From: Tannerella forsythia | Lineage (GTDB): Bacteria > Bacteroidota > Bacteroidia > Bacteroidales > Tannerellaceae | Reading direction: 5' to 3' | Length of the DNA stretch: 64,000 nucleotides | Assembly (NCBI RefSeq): GCF_003860135.1 | Contig: NZ_RQYN01000010.1 | Coordinates: 1-64,000 of the forward strand | Part shown: in pieces, positions 44,635 through 52,578 of the stretch | How positions within the stretch are numbered: the first letter of the stretch is position 1 | How the letters are laid out: the number at the start of each line of letters is the position of its first letter | Program-made: the position numbers and the translations under genes | The notes under the pieces: model-generated | The model's database searches: none | Seen by the model: the letters and a program-made list of their open reading frames with translations, nothing else | Told to the model about the DNA's origin: nothing

Positions 44635-45333
44635 ATGAAGGATCGGTGTCGGAAAATAATCGGTGTTGGGTTGTGTGTCGTGGGCTGGATGGGCTTCTCT
44701 ACGGAAGGAAAAGCGCAGGAAGTGATTACGGCGGCAGAAGATACGATCCGTATACCGGCCAATGTAGCTATGGAGCCATGGCAGGGGATAGACACCGTGC
44801 GCATGAGCCGTACGCCTGTTTCGTTCAAGCCCAATCCGAAAAAAGCGGTTGTTTATTCGGCCATTTTTCCCGGATTGGGGCAGATTTATAACCGGAAATA
44901 TTGGAAATTACCTCTTGTGTACGGAGGATTCATGGGATTCGTTTATGCCGTGACGTGGAATAACAAAAACTATCGGGACTATTCGGAAGCTTATCTGCAT
45001 ATCGTCACGGATGACCCGGTGAAACCCGATACGTGGCATTCGAGTTGGAAGAATTTTGTGCCGGCAGGCCGGGACCCGAAAGATTATATCTCGAATGCGA
45101 ACTTCAGAAGTAATCTGAAAAGCGGAAAAGACTATTACCGTCGTTATCGCGATCTGAGTATTATTCTCACCGTTGCGTGGTATTTTCTTTGTATTGCAGA
45201 TTCTTACGTTGATGCACAGCTGTTCGACTTCGATATATCGAGCGATCTGTCTTTGCATCTCGAGCCTGTTGTGGTACCTCGCACAAGTTACAGTCCGCAA
45301 CTATACGGACTCAATTGTAGTATAAAATTTTAA
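44635..45333 (+). CDS. DUF5683 membrane protein
   Basis: An exported protein of 232 aa with a signal or anchor (about 8-28, ending GKAQ). The core is KPNPKKAVVYSAIFPGLGQIYNRKYWKLPLVYGGFMG, with one or two membrane segments, and a second hydrophobic segment SIILTVAWYFLCIADSYVDA. This pattern and the place between parB and mltD match the DUF5683 family of Bacteroidetes, role unknown. It is 19 bases after parB. Confidence 0.85.
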   Translation: MKDRCRKIIGVGLCVVGWMGFSTEGKAQEVITAAEDTIRIPANVAMEPWQGIDTVRMSRTPVSFKPNPKKAVVYSAIFPGLGQIYNRKYWKLPLVYGGFMGFVYAVTWNNKNYRDYSEAYLHIVTDDPVKPDTWHSSWKNFVPAGRDPKDYISNANFRSNLKSGKDYYRRYRDLSIILTVAWYFLCIADSYVDAQLFDFDISSDLSLHLEPVVVPRTSYSPQLYGLNCSIKF

Positions 45334-45337
45334 TGAT

Positions 45338-46933
45338 ATGAAGAAGATTCTTTTTGCCCTATGGATATGCAGTCTGATGGTGTCGGCTGTTTCGGCCCAA
45401 GGCGATCGCAGCGGTTCCCGTCCGGACATGACAAGCTACTCCGTTTTGTCGGCCGACTCGGCCTATGAAGCGATCGGACTGATACCTGAAGTAATGGACG
45501 AAAATGTGAAAACCTTGCTTCAAGGCTGGCACGCCCAGTATTTCTCACAGACGGAGAAGCATTGTCTGGACGACCATGAAAACGTTTATTTTGCCGATGA
45601 AATTTACCGCGACCGGTTAGCCCGTATTCCCAGTATTATTCCGCTCGATTATAATCCGATCGTACGTAATTGTATCAGCCTGTATGCCGACCGTCGTCGC
45701 GACCTGGTACGGTACATGATGGGGATGGCGGATTTGTATTTCCCGATTTTCGAACAAATCTTAGATCAATATGATTTACCGCTCGAATTGAAATATCTGG
45801 CTGTTGTCGAGAGCGCACTCAATCCGCGGGCTTTGTCGAGGGTCGGAGCTGCCGGCCTCTGGCAGTTTATGCTTCCTACCGGAAAACTCTACGGATTGGA
45901 GATCAATAGTCTGATTGACGAACGATTAGACCCGTATGCATCCACTCATGCGGCTTGTCGTTACTTTAAAGATATGTATGCGACCTTCGGCGACTGGCAT
46001 TTGGTGCTGGCCTCGTACAATTGCGGCCCCGGTAATGTAAACAAAGCGATCCGGCGCGCCGGGGGACGAACGAATTTTTGGGATATTTTTCCCTATTTAC
46101 CGAAGGAAACACGCTCATACGTGCCTCTTTTTATTGCCGCAACGTATATTATGACGTATCATTGCGAGCATAATCTCTGTCCGATGCAGACGAGCCTGTC
46201 GGTTGCTTCGGACACGGTCATGGTCCGAAAAATGCTACATCTGCAACAGGTCTCCGATCTTCTGAAAGTAGACATGGAACTTCTGAGGACTTTTAACCCG
46301 CAGTATAAACGCGAGATTATTCCGGGCAACATCAGGCCTTCCGTACTTAAACTGCCCGTGCAGGCCACGTATGCTTATATTGATCATCAGGATACGATCA
46401 ATCTTCATCGGGCGGAAGAGCTTTTGGGAAACAGCATGCCCGAAGGTGAACTGTCTGCCGCGGCAAAGGGCGTTACGAACTCAACGAAGGAGACGATCAA
46501 GCACACCGTGGCATCCGGTGAGAATCTTTATATCATTGCGAATCGATACGGGGTTACGGCCCAAAATATTCGCAAATGGAACCGGTTGAAGTCAAACCGG
46601 GTGCCGCGTGGAAAGCGGCTGGTGATTCACGTCGATAACGGAGGTATCAGTTATGGAGCGAGCACACAGCAAGAAAGCGGTAGTTTGGCGGCAATCGCGG
46701 CGACGGTTTCTCAGACGACCCCATCGTCCTCATCAACCGTCAAATCTCAAAGTCAGAAAAAGTCAACGAATAGTCGGAAAGGATATGTGTCGTATAAGGT
46801 AAGATCGGGAGATTCCCTGATGAAGATTGCCCGGAAATATCCGGGAGTTACGGTTGCGAAAATCCAGTCGGCTAACCGGTTGAAGAGTTCAACCATTCAT
46901 GCCGGTCAGATATTGAAGATACCGGTAGGGTGA
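45338..46933 (+). CDS. mltD: Membrane-bound lytic murein transglycosylase with LysM repeats
   Basis: A periplasmic wall hydrolase. After a signal peptide (about 1-20, VSAQ) comes an SLT domain with the catalytic Glu in LAVVESALNPRALSRVGAAG, then QFMLPTGKLYGL and ASYNCGPGNV. The C-terminal part carries LysM-type modules: HTVASGENLYIIANRYGVTA, YKVRSGDSLMKIARKYPGVT, and possibly an earlier one. Length 531 aa. It starts 4 bases after the DUF5683 gene and ends 14 bases before the rel ATG. Confidence 0.92.
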   Translation: MKKILFALWICSLMVSAVSAQGDRSGSRPDMTSYSVLSADSAYEAIGLIPEVMDENVKTLLQGWHAQYFSQTEKHCLDDHENVYFADEIYRDRLARIPSIIPLDYNPIVRNCISLYADRRRDLVRYMMGMADLYFPIFEQILDQYDLPLELKYLAVVESALNPRALSRVGAAGLWQFMLPTGKLYGLEINSLIDERLDPYASTHAACRYFKDMYATFGDWHLVLASYNCGPGNVNKAIRRAGGRTNFWDIFPYLPKETRSYVPLFIAATYIMTYHCEHNLCPMQTSLSVASDTVMVRKMLHLQQVSDLLKVDMELLRTFNPQYKREIIPGNIRPSVLKLPVQATYAYIDHQDTINLHRAEELLGNSMPEGELSAAAKGVTNSTKETIKHTVASGENLYIIANRYGVTAQNIRKWNRLKSNRVPRGKRLVIHVDNGGISYGASTQQESGSLAAIAATVSQTTPSSSSTVKSQSQKKSTNSRKGYVSYKVRSGDSLMKIARKYPGVTVAKIQSANRLKSSTIHAGQILKIPVG

Positions 46934-46947
46934 TAGAGGAAAAAAAC

Positions 46948-49203
46948 ATGAATACACAAGAAGAGCTGCTCGCTACGGAAGAGCAAATGGTGCAGGAGGA
47001 ATTCAACCGTTTGCTGGATGATTATTTTCATACGAATCACCGACGGAAGATTGAACGTATCACCAAAGCGTTTCATTTTGCCCGTCAGGCGCATAAAGGA
47101 GTAAGGCGTCGTTCGGGAGAGCCTTATATCATGCATCCTTTGGCAGTGGCCCGTATCGTATGTAATGAGATGGGGCTCGGCTCTACTTCCATCTGTTGCG
47201 CTTTGTTGCACGATGTAGTGGAAGACACGGAATATACGGTCGAGGATATTCGTGACATGTTCGATGATAAGATTGCTCAGATCGTAGACGGACTGACGAA
47301 GATCAGTGGAGTTATTTTTGATGAGCAGGCATCGGCGCAAGCCGAAAACTTCCGCAAGTTGTTGCTGACCATGAGCAGTGATATTCGCGTGATCCTCATT
47401 AAGATGGCAGACCGTCTGCACAATATGCGTACGCTTACTTCCATGTTGCCGGCCAAGCAGTATAAGATTGCGGGCGAAACGTTGTATTTGTATGCTCCGT
47501 TGGCACACAGGCTCGGATTATTTGCCATCAAAACGGAGTTTGAAGACCTTAGTTTCAAGTATGAACATCCGCAGGAATACGAGAACATCAATCAGAAGTT
47601 GAAAGCTACCGAGGCTGCCCGTCAGCGGCTGTTCGAAAAGTTTGCCAAGCCCGTAGACCAGAAGCTACAGAATATGGGTTTGACGTATGAGATGCGTGCT
47701 CGTGTCAAATCGGCGTATTCGATTTGGAATAAGATGACGGCCAAGAATATTCCGTTTGAAGATGTGTACGATCTTTTTGCCGTTCGCATCATCTTCGAGC
47801 CGAAAGAAGGCGTGGATGAAAAGAATCTTTGTTGGGATATTTACTCGGCCATTACCGATATTTATCGCATCCGTCCCGATCGTCTTCGAGACTGGGTGAG
47901 TCGTCCGAAATCGAACGGTTATCAGGCGCTTCATCTCACGGTGATGGGGCCTGACGGGCAATGGATCGAAATACAGATTCGCAGTCGGCGGATGGATGAC
48001 ATTGCCGAGAAAGGTTTTGCGGCTCACTGGAAATATAAAGAGAAAAACATCGAAGAAGATACGGAGCTGGATAAATGGCTGGCTACGATTACCGAAATAT
48101 TGGAAAGCCCGAATCCGAATTCGCTCGATTTTCTGGATACGGTCAAGATGAATCTTTTCTCGTCCGAGATTTTTGTTTTTACGCCCAAAGGCGACATCAA
48201 GACCCTTCCTCAGGGAGCCACGGCGCTTGATTTTGCATATACCCTGCATACGAATATCGGGAATAACTGCATCGGTGCCAAAGTGAATCACCGGCTTGTT
48301 CCGTTGAGCCATCCGTTATCGAATGGAGATCAGGTTGAAATTCTGACTTCCCGATCGCAACGACCGCTTCCGGAATGGTTGAATTATGTCGTTACGGCCA
48401 AGGCGCGGACCAAAATCGAGGCTTATCTCAAGCGCGTACGCAGAGAGACGGTGAAGGAAGGAGAACAGAAGTTGTTGGAGGCTTTCAAGAAAGCCGGTAT
48501 GGAACCCACCACTTCACGGATGGATAAGATGGCGATTTATTACGGATTTTCGTCGCGTGAGGATTTCTGTTATGCGATTGAAAAAGGCGATGTGCTTCTC
48601 TCGGATAATCTGAAAAAAGTGATTCAGGAGAAGACGGACAATGTGCTTTTTAAATATCTCAAACAGGCGCTTCGGGTAGGGAAGAAGAAAGAAATACAGA
48701 TAACCGTTTTACCGGAGAATCATAAAAAGAAACTTTCGCAGTACGACCGGAAAAAACCTTATGTGCTCAGCGAAAATAAATTCGATCGAAATTATGTCGT
48801 TGCCAGTTGCTGTAAACCCATTCCGGGCGATGAAGCATTGGGTTTTATCAATGACGACGGCAATGTGGTCGTGCATAAAATATCCTGTCCCATCGCCACA
48901 CGCCTGAAAAGCAGTTTCGGCGAACGGATTCTTTCCATCGTATGGAGCAATCATATCAATACTTCGTTCGAAGCCACCCTCGAAATCAAAGGAATCGATT
49001 CTCTGGGCGTTTTAAACACGATTACGAAAACGATTTCGGAAGATTTCAACGTCTATATTCAGAAACTATCTATCGAAGCCAAAGACGGAGTATTTGAAGG
49101 AAAAATTAAAATGATGGTACACAATGTAGAAGATATTCAGAAAATGTGTGTCATCCTTTCCAAAATTAAAAACGTGAAATCAATCGCCCGAATTGCGGAT
49201 TAA
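46948..49203 (+). CDS. rel: Bifunctional (p)ppGpp synthetase/hydrolase (RelA/SpoT family)
   Basis: Makes and degrades the alarmone (p)ppGpp. The hydrolase (HD) domain has CCALLHDVVEDTEYTVEDI with the intact HD..ED motif. The synthetase domain has RVKSAYSIWNKM and DWVSRPKSNGYQALH. The TGS domain runs from VFTPKGDIKTLPQGATALDF, and an ACT domain closes the protein. Both activities look intact. The start at 46948 (MNTQEELLATEEQ) is preferred over a GTG-begun extension overlapping mltD. 751 aa. It ends the parAB-DUF5683-mltD-rel operon. Confidence 0.95.
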   Translation: MNTQEELLATEEQMVQEEFNRLLDDYFHTNHRRKIERITKAFHFARQAHKGVRRRSGEPYIMHPLAVARIVCNEMGLGSTSICCALLHDVVEDTEYTVEDIRDMFDDKIAQIVDGLTKISGVIFDEQASAQAENFRKLLLTMSSDIRVILIKMADRLHNMRTLTSMLPAKQYKIAGETLYLYAPLAHRLGLFAIKTEFEDLSFKYEHPQEYENINQKLKATEAARQRLFEKFAKPVDQKLQNMGLTYEMRARVKSAYSIWNKMTAKNIPFEDVYDLFAVRIIFEPKEGVDEKNLCWDIYSAITDIYRIRPDRLRDWVSRPKSNGYQALHLTVMGPDGQWIEIQIRSRRMDDIAEKGFAAHWKYKEKNIEEDTELDKWLATITEILESPNPNSLDFLDTVKMNLFSSEIFVFTPKGDIKTLPQGATALDFAYTLHTNIGNNCIGAKVNHRLVPLSHPLSNGDQVEILTSRSQRPLPEWLNYVVTAKARTKIEAYLKRVRRETVKEGEQKLLEAFKKAGMEPTTSRMDKMAIYYGFSSREDFCYAIEKGDVLLSDNLKKVIQEKTDNVLFKYLKQALRVGKKKEIQITVLPENHKKKLSQYDRKKPYVLSENKFDRNYVVASCCKPIPGDEALGFINDDGNVVVHKISCPIATRLKSSFGERILSIVWSNHINTSFEATLEIKGIDSLGVLNTITKTISEDFNVYIQKLSIEAKDGVFEGKIKMMVHNVEDIQKMCVILSKIKNVKSIARIAD

Positions 49204-49225
49204 ACCCGGATTCCGCGATAGAACA

Positions 49226-49571
49226 AATAAGCATGAATTTAATTCAGGCCTTCAGCCCTCCGAACAAGGTCCGGATGTTGATACCCCACCCTTACGGGAT
49301 GGGGCTGAAATAATTCGGGCTTTCAGCCCTTAGTTAAATAATTGTCAATGGTTAATTGTCAATGGTTATGCATGGTACACGCCGAACCATGTACCCGGTA
49401 TAACAATTAACCATTGACAATTAACAATTAAACAAAAGCCCTGAAAGGGCGCCTTAATTCAGCCCAATGCAAAGCGTTGGGGAAAAAGACATCGCATCCC
49501 GGCAGAGGGCTGTAAGCCTGATATAATAGTTATTAATGGTAAACGCCGAACAGTGTATCGCGTAATTTGGA
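49226..49571. repeat. Modular REP-like composite repeat, copy B
   Basis: The reverse complement of copy A's modules: AAGCATGAATTTAATTCAGG..., then CCGGATG, GGGGCTGAAATAATTCGGGC, GCCCTGAAAGGGCGCC, CCCAATGCAAAGCGTTGGGG, and CGAACAGTGTATCGCGTAAT at the right end. In copy A the 71-bp element sits between the terminal unit and the CCAACGC module. Here it sits between the CCAACGC and CATCCGG modules. Confidence 0.85.
49353..49423 (-). repeat. 71-bp element with 15-bp terminal inverted repeats, copy B
   Basis: TAATTGTCAATGGTT (49353-49367) and AACCATTGACAATTA (49409-49423) are exact inverted repeats. The interior matches the reverse complement of 12517-12587 except at two positions. Confidence 0.9.
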
Positions 49572-49647
49572 TTAAAAACGGGGATAAAAAAGAAATGAAA
49601 TCGAAAAGCTTTTAAGAAATCGGGCTAAACCATTGGCTTTTTATGCC

Positions 49648-50026
49648 AAACGTTTGACCGTATCGACGATATGTTTAACCTTGGAGGCTTTTCATTTCAC
49701 CTCAAAGCTCTTCCGTTATACCTTTTTGACCTTCCGTTATACCTGATTGACGTTCCGTTTCACCTTTTTAAGGTTCCGTTTCACTTCCGGAGGTGTTCCG
49801 TTTCGTCTCCGAGGTGATCTGTTTCTCCAAATTCGTCTTCCGTTTCACCTTTTTGATGTTCCGTTTCACCTCCCGAGGTCTTCCATATCCTTTCCGGGGT
49901 GTTCCGTATCGTCATTTGGGTGTTCCGTATCGTCATTTTGGTATTCCGTATCGTCATTTTAGTGTTCCGTTTCATCTCCGAGGTGATCTGTTTCACCTTT
50001 TTGGTCTTCCGTTTCACCTCAGAGAG
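49648..50026. repeat. Long tandem array of 21-bp units (about 18 copies)
   Basis: Unit starts fall at 49648, 49669, 49690, 49711, 49732, 49753, 49774 and so on to 50007, nearly all 21 apart; two units (49774 and 49859) carry one extra base. The consensus is TTCCGTTTCACCTTTTTGA with variable ends. Three central units (49902, 49923, 49944) are near-identical TTCCGTATCGTCATTT. The left units are most divergent. On the minus strand it reads as heptapeptides (TKMTIRN, then xxxxETE-like) for 78 codons. The single-base insertions break any fixed frame. Confidence 0.9.
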
Positions 50027-50095
50027 AGATTGGCCGGATTGGGAAAAGCCTTCCGACGTTTGACGCGATCGGGTTTGCGTACCGAAAACAGCGCC

Positions 50096-51091
50096 TTACA
50101 CCGGGCTTGTCGTTGCCTGAGCATTCAGCACCAAATACGTCATATAGGCCAGAAAGCAGAGTACCATGACGATGCCTTCCCAACGCGTGATGATCTGCTT
50201 CTTGAAGAACCTTCCGAAGATGAACAGCAGCACGCAGGAGCCGAGCATAACGGCATAGTCGAGAAGCGTAATGCCTTGTACACGCAATGGGTAAATGGAG
50301 GAGCTGACGCCCAGTACCAGAAAGATATTGAACAGGTTCGAACCGACTACGTTCCCGATCGCCATCTGCGGGTTCTTCTTCCATGCCGCCACGACCGAGG
50401 TGGCTAATTCCGGCAACGACGTGCCTCCGGCCACCAGCGTCAGTCCGATGACCGACTCACTTACGCCGAGGCTTCGGGCAATCTGCGAAGAACCGTCGAC
50501 AAAGAACTGTCCGCCGTAAATCAACCCGGCCAATCCGGCTACGATAAACAGGGCGGATTTCCAGATCGGCATATCTTTTACCGTTTCCGTCTCGTCTCCT
50601 TCCGTGTGATTACGGGCAATCGCAAACGTATAGCCGAAAAATATCAGAAAGAAACCGATCAGAATCACGCCGTCGGAACGGGTGAGGATATTTTCGGTCG
50701 CACCATCGATTAAGATGTCGTTGGCCGATACCAGCAGCACGACCGATGCTAAAATACATAAGGGAACTTCTTTCGTAATCGTGCTTTTAAGCACTCCCAA
50801 CGGAACGATCGCTGCCGTACATCCTACAATCAGGAGCGTGTTGAAAATATTACTGCCCACCACATTGCCCATGGCCAGATCGGGGCTTCCTTTCAAGGCG
50901 GAGACGACGCTTACCGCCAATTCCGGGGCCGAAGTACCGAAGGCCACAATCGTGAGACCGATCACTAAGTTCGAGATGCGGAATCGTTTGGCTACGGCGG
51001 CCGCTCCATCGGTCAAAGCATTGGCGCCGACTAAAATTAAAACCAAACCGGCAATAACCATTCCTACTGCCAAAATGTCATTGTTTATCAT
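50096..51091 (-). CDS. Calcium/sodium antiporter (CaCA family, YrbG-like)
   Basis: A cation/proton-or-sodium exchanger with ten membrane segments. The two alpha repeats are evident: GTSAPELAVSVVSALKGS with GNVVGSNIFN in the first half, and GTSLPELATSVVAAWKKN with GNVVGSNLFN in the second. Acidic Glu in each repeat binds the cation. Length 331 aa is typical. It is the last gene of the M23-MerR-CaCA run, 11 bases after the MerR gene. Confidence 0.92.
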   Translation of the reverse strand: MINNDILAVGMVIAGLVLILVGANALTDGAAAVAKRFRISNLVIGLTIVAFGTSAPELAVSVVSALKGSPDLAMGNVVGSNIFNTLLIVGCTAAIVPLGVLKSTITKEVPLCILASVVLLVSANDILIDGATENILTRSDGVILIGFFLIFFGYTFAIARNHTEGDETETVKDMPIWKSALFIVAGLAGLIYGGQFFVDGSSQIARSLGVSESVIGLTLVAGGTSLPELATSVVAAWKKNPQMAIGNVVGSNLFNIFLVLGVSSSIYPLRVQGITLLDYAVMLGSCVLLFIFGRFFKKQIITRWEGIVMVLCFLAYMTYLVLNAQATTSPV

Positions 51092-51102
51092 TTGTTCTTT
51101 GT

Positions 51103-51486
51103 TTATGGTTCGTAATTGTTCTTCTTGTTTTCTTGTTCTTTTTCTGCTTCGTTCAGCGCCTCGATCATGGAAACCAAAGCGGCGCGCACTCCTTTGAGTC
51201 TGTCCGATATTTCGAGCAGACGAACCGTCGCTTCTTTATTGTCTTTCAGCCTGCGACGCGCGCCGGATAAGGTCATGCCGCGTTCTTTCACCAGATGATA
51301 AATCAACCGGATTTGTTCGATGTCTTCCTGACGATAGTAGCGAGTTCCTTTTTTCGTTTTTCGGGGCGAGATTTCGTCGAATTCTTTTTCCCAGAATCGC
51401 AGGGTGGATTCATTCAAACCAAACAAGTGTGCTACTTCTCCGATCGAGAAATATAACTTTTCGACTTTCTCTTGTTTCAGAGCCAT
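51103..51486 (-). CDS. MerR-family transcriptional regulator
   Basis: A winged-helix regulator of 127 aa: YFSIGEVAHLFGLNESTLRFWEKEFDEISP, then KKGTRYYRQEDIEQIRLIYHL. It lacks the C-terminal Cys cluster of metal sensors and ends in a Lys/Glu/Asn coiled tail. Bacteroidetes often have this gene beside the M23 peptidase. It lies 9 bases after that gene on the same strand. Confidence 0.9.
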   Translation of the reverse strand: MALKQEKVEKLYFSIGEVAHLFGLNESTLRFWEKEFDEISPRKTKKGTRYYRQEDIEQIRLIYHLVKERGMTLSGARRRLKDNKEATVRLLEISDRLKGVRAALVSMIEALNEAEKEQENKKNNYEP

Positions 51487-51495
51487 GAAAGAGCT

Positions 51496-52479
51496 TTAAT
51501 CCATTACCTGACCGTGATTCTCCGATATCTGGAGCATTTGGTCATATTCTTCGGGGGTCAGATCCTGGAAATAATATTTGGCAGGATTATCGGGCTTGTT
51601 ATTGACCAACACTTCGTAATGCAGGTGAGGCCCGGTCGATTTGCCCGTACTTCCGACCGTGCCGATCGTCTCGCCGCGAGTCACTTTCTGCCCTACGCGC
51701 ACGAAGTACTTCTCCATGTGACCATACAACGTCTTGTAACCGTAACCGTGATCGATGATTACACAATTGCCGTACCCTTGTCGCCAGCCCACGAAAGAGA
51801 CCTGACCGTTTCCGGTGGCATAAATATCGGTGCCGGTAGGGGCGGAAAAGTCCATGCCCGAATGAAAACGGAGCGTACGGTAAATCGGATCGATGCGCAT
51901 CCCGTATCCCGAAGCCGTTCTTTTGAGGTCTTTATTCGATACCGGTTGAATCGCCGGAACGCAACGACTGCGTTCTTCCAGATTTTTACCCATGGCAATC
52001 AATTCTTCCAACGAATTGGATTCGATATAAAGCTGCTTCTTCAGCATATCCAGCTTCTTCGTCGTTTCAATCACCAGTTCGGAGTTCGAAAGACTCGTCA
52101 GATACTCGTACCGGTTCGTACCGCCGAATCCTGATTTACGAACCGATTCGGGAATCGAGTGGGCCTGAAAAATCGCGCGGTACAAGTTCTCGTCTCGCTG
52201 CTGAATGTCATCCAACACTTTCAAGGCCTCGCTGAGTTGCAAATCGAGTACCTCATACTGTGTTTGCAGTAGTTTGTTCTCTTTCTGCAACAAAGATTCC
52301 ATGGGGGATGAGAACGTATTGATGAAAATAAAAAAGACCACGGCGCCGAAAAAAAGCCCGACACTCAGATGCCTGATTACGGCAAACAGACGTTGCTTGG
52401 CGGTTGGATATACGCGCTCATAATTCAACGTGTCCGGATTATATAAATAGTATATTTTCTTCGACTTAAACAGTCCCAT
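51496..52479 (-). CDS. M23-family peptidase, membrane-anchored
   Basis: A LytM-type zinc peptidase acting on cell-wall peptides. The N-terminal membrane helix (about 35-55) is followed by a coiled coil (60-105) and a LytM domain (about 190-310). HSGMDFSAPTGTDIYA holds the first metal His and Asp; HLHYEVLVN (HxH) the last two. No catalytic residues are missing. Length 327 aa. Its promoter is interleaved with that of alaS. Confidence 0.93.
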   Translation of the reverse strand: MGLFKSKKIYYLYNPDTLNYERVYPTAKQRLFAVIRHLSVGLFFGAVVFFIFINTFSSPMESLLQKENKLLQTQYEVLDLQLSEALKVLDDIQQRDENLYRAIFQAHSIPESVRKSGFGGTNRYEYLTSLSNSELVIETTKKLDMLKKQLYIESNSLEELIAMGKNLEERSRCVPAIQPVSNKDLKRTASGYGMRIDPIYRTLRFHSGMDFSAPTGTDIYATGNGQVSFVGWRQGYGNCVIIDHGYGYKTLYGHMEKYFVRVGQKVTRGETIGTVGSTGKSTGPHLHYEVLVNNKPDNPAKYYFQDLTPEEYDQMLQISENHGQVMD

Positions 52480-52504
52480 TCGTAAAGTCTTTCTTTAAAT
52501 CAGG

Positions 52505-52538
52505 TTGCAAATATAAGATTTTACTCTAATTTTGCAAA
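52505..52538. promoter_or_regulatory. Interleaved divergent promoters of alaS and the M23 peptidase
   Basis: Plus strand: TTG (52505-52507), 19 bases, TAATTTTG (52527-52534) for alaS. Minus strand: TTTG (52535-52538), 19 bases, TATATTTG (52508-52515) for the peptidase. Each -33 abuts the other's -7. Confidence 0.7.
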
Positions 52539-52578
52539 ATATTTGAAAGGTTTTAACAAGCATTCCTCTTTTATTAAT

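Larger units (their letters stand above)
49204..50095. other. Second repeat island between rel and the CaCA gene
   Basis: No gene. From left to right: modular REP-like composite copy B (49226-49571) with the second 71-bp element, a short AT-rich spacer, then a long 21-bp-periodic array (49648-50026). Open frames over the array (for instance plus 49793 to 50407) owe their length to the repeat period. Confidence 0.7.

Noticed and set aside
42665-44700. parS sites near parAB
   Set aside because: No GTTTCACGTGAAAC-like palindrome was found by eye; GTTTCACC in the 49.7-kb array is only a partial resemblance.
22399-50026. CRISPR arrays
   Set aside because: Units are contiguous with no unique spacers between identical repeats, and no cas gene is present.
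49747-50407. Open frames over the 49.7-kb array and into the CaCA gene
   Set aside because: They result from the 21-bp period and run antisense into the transporter gene.
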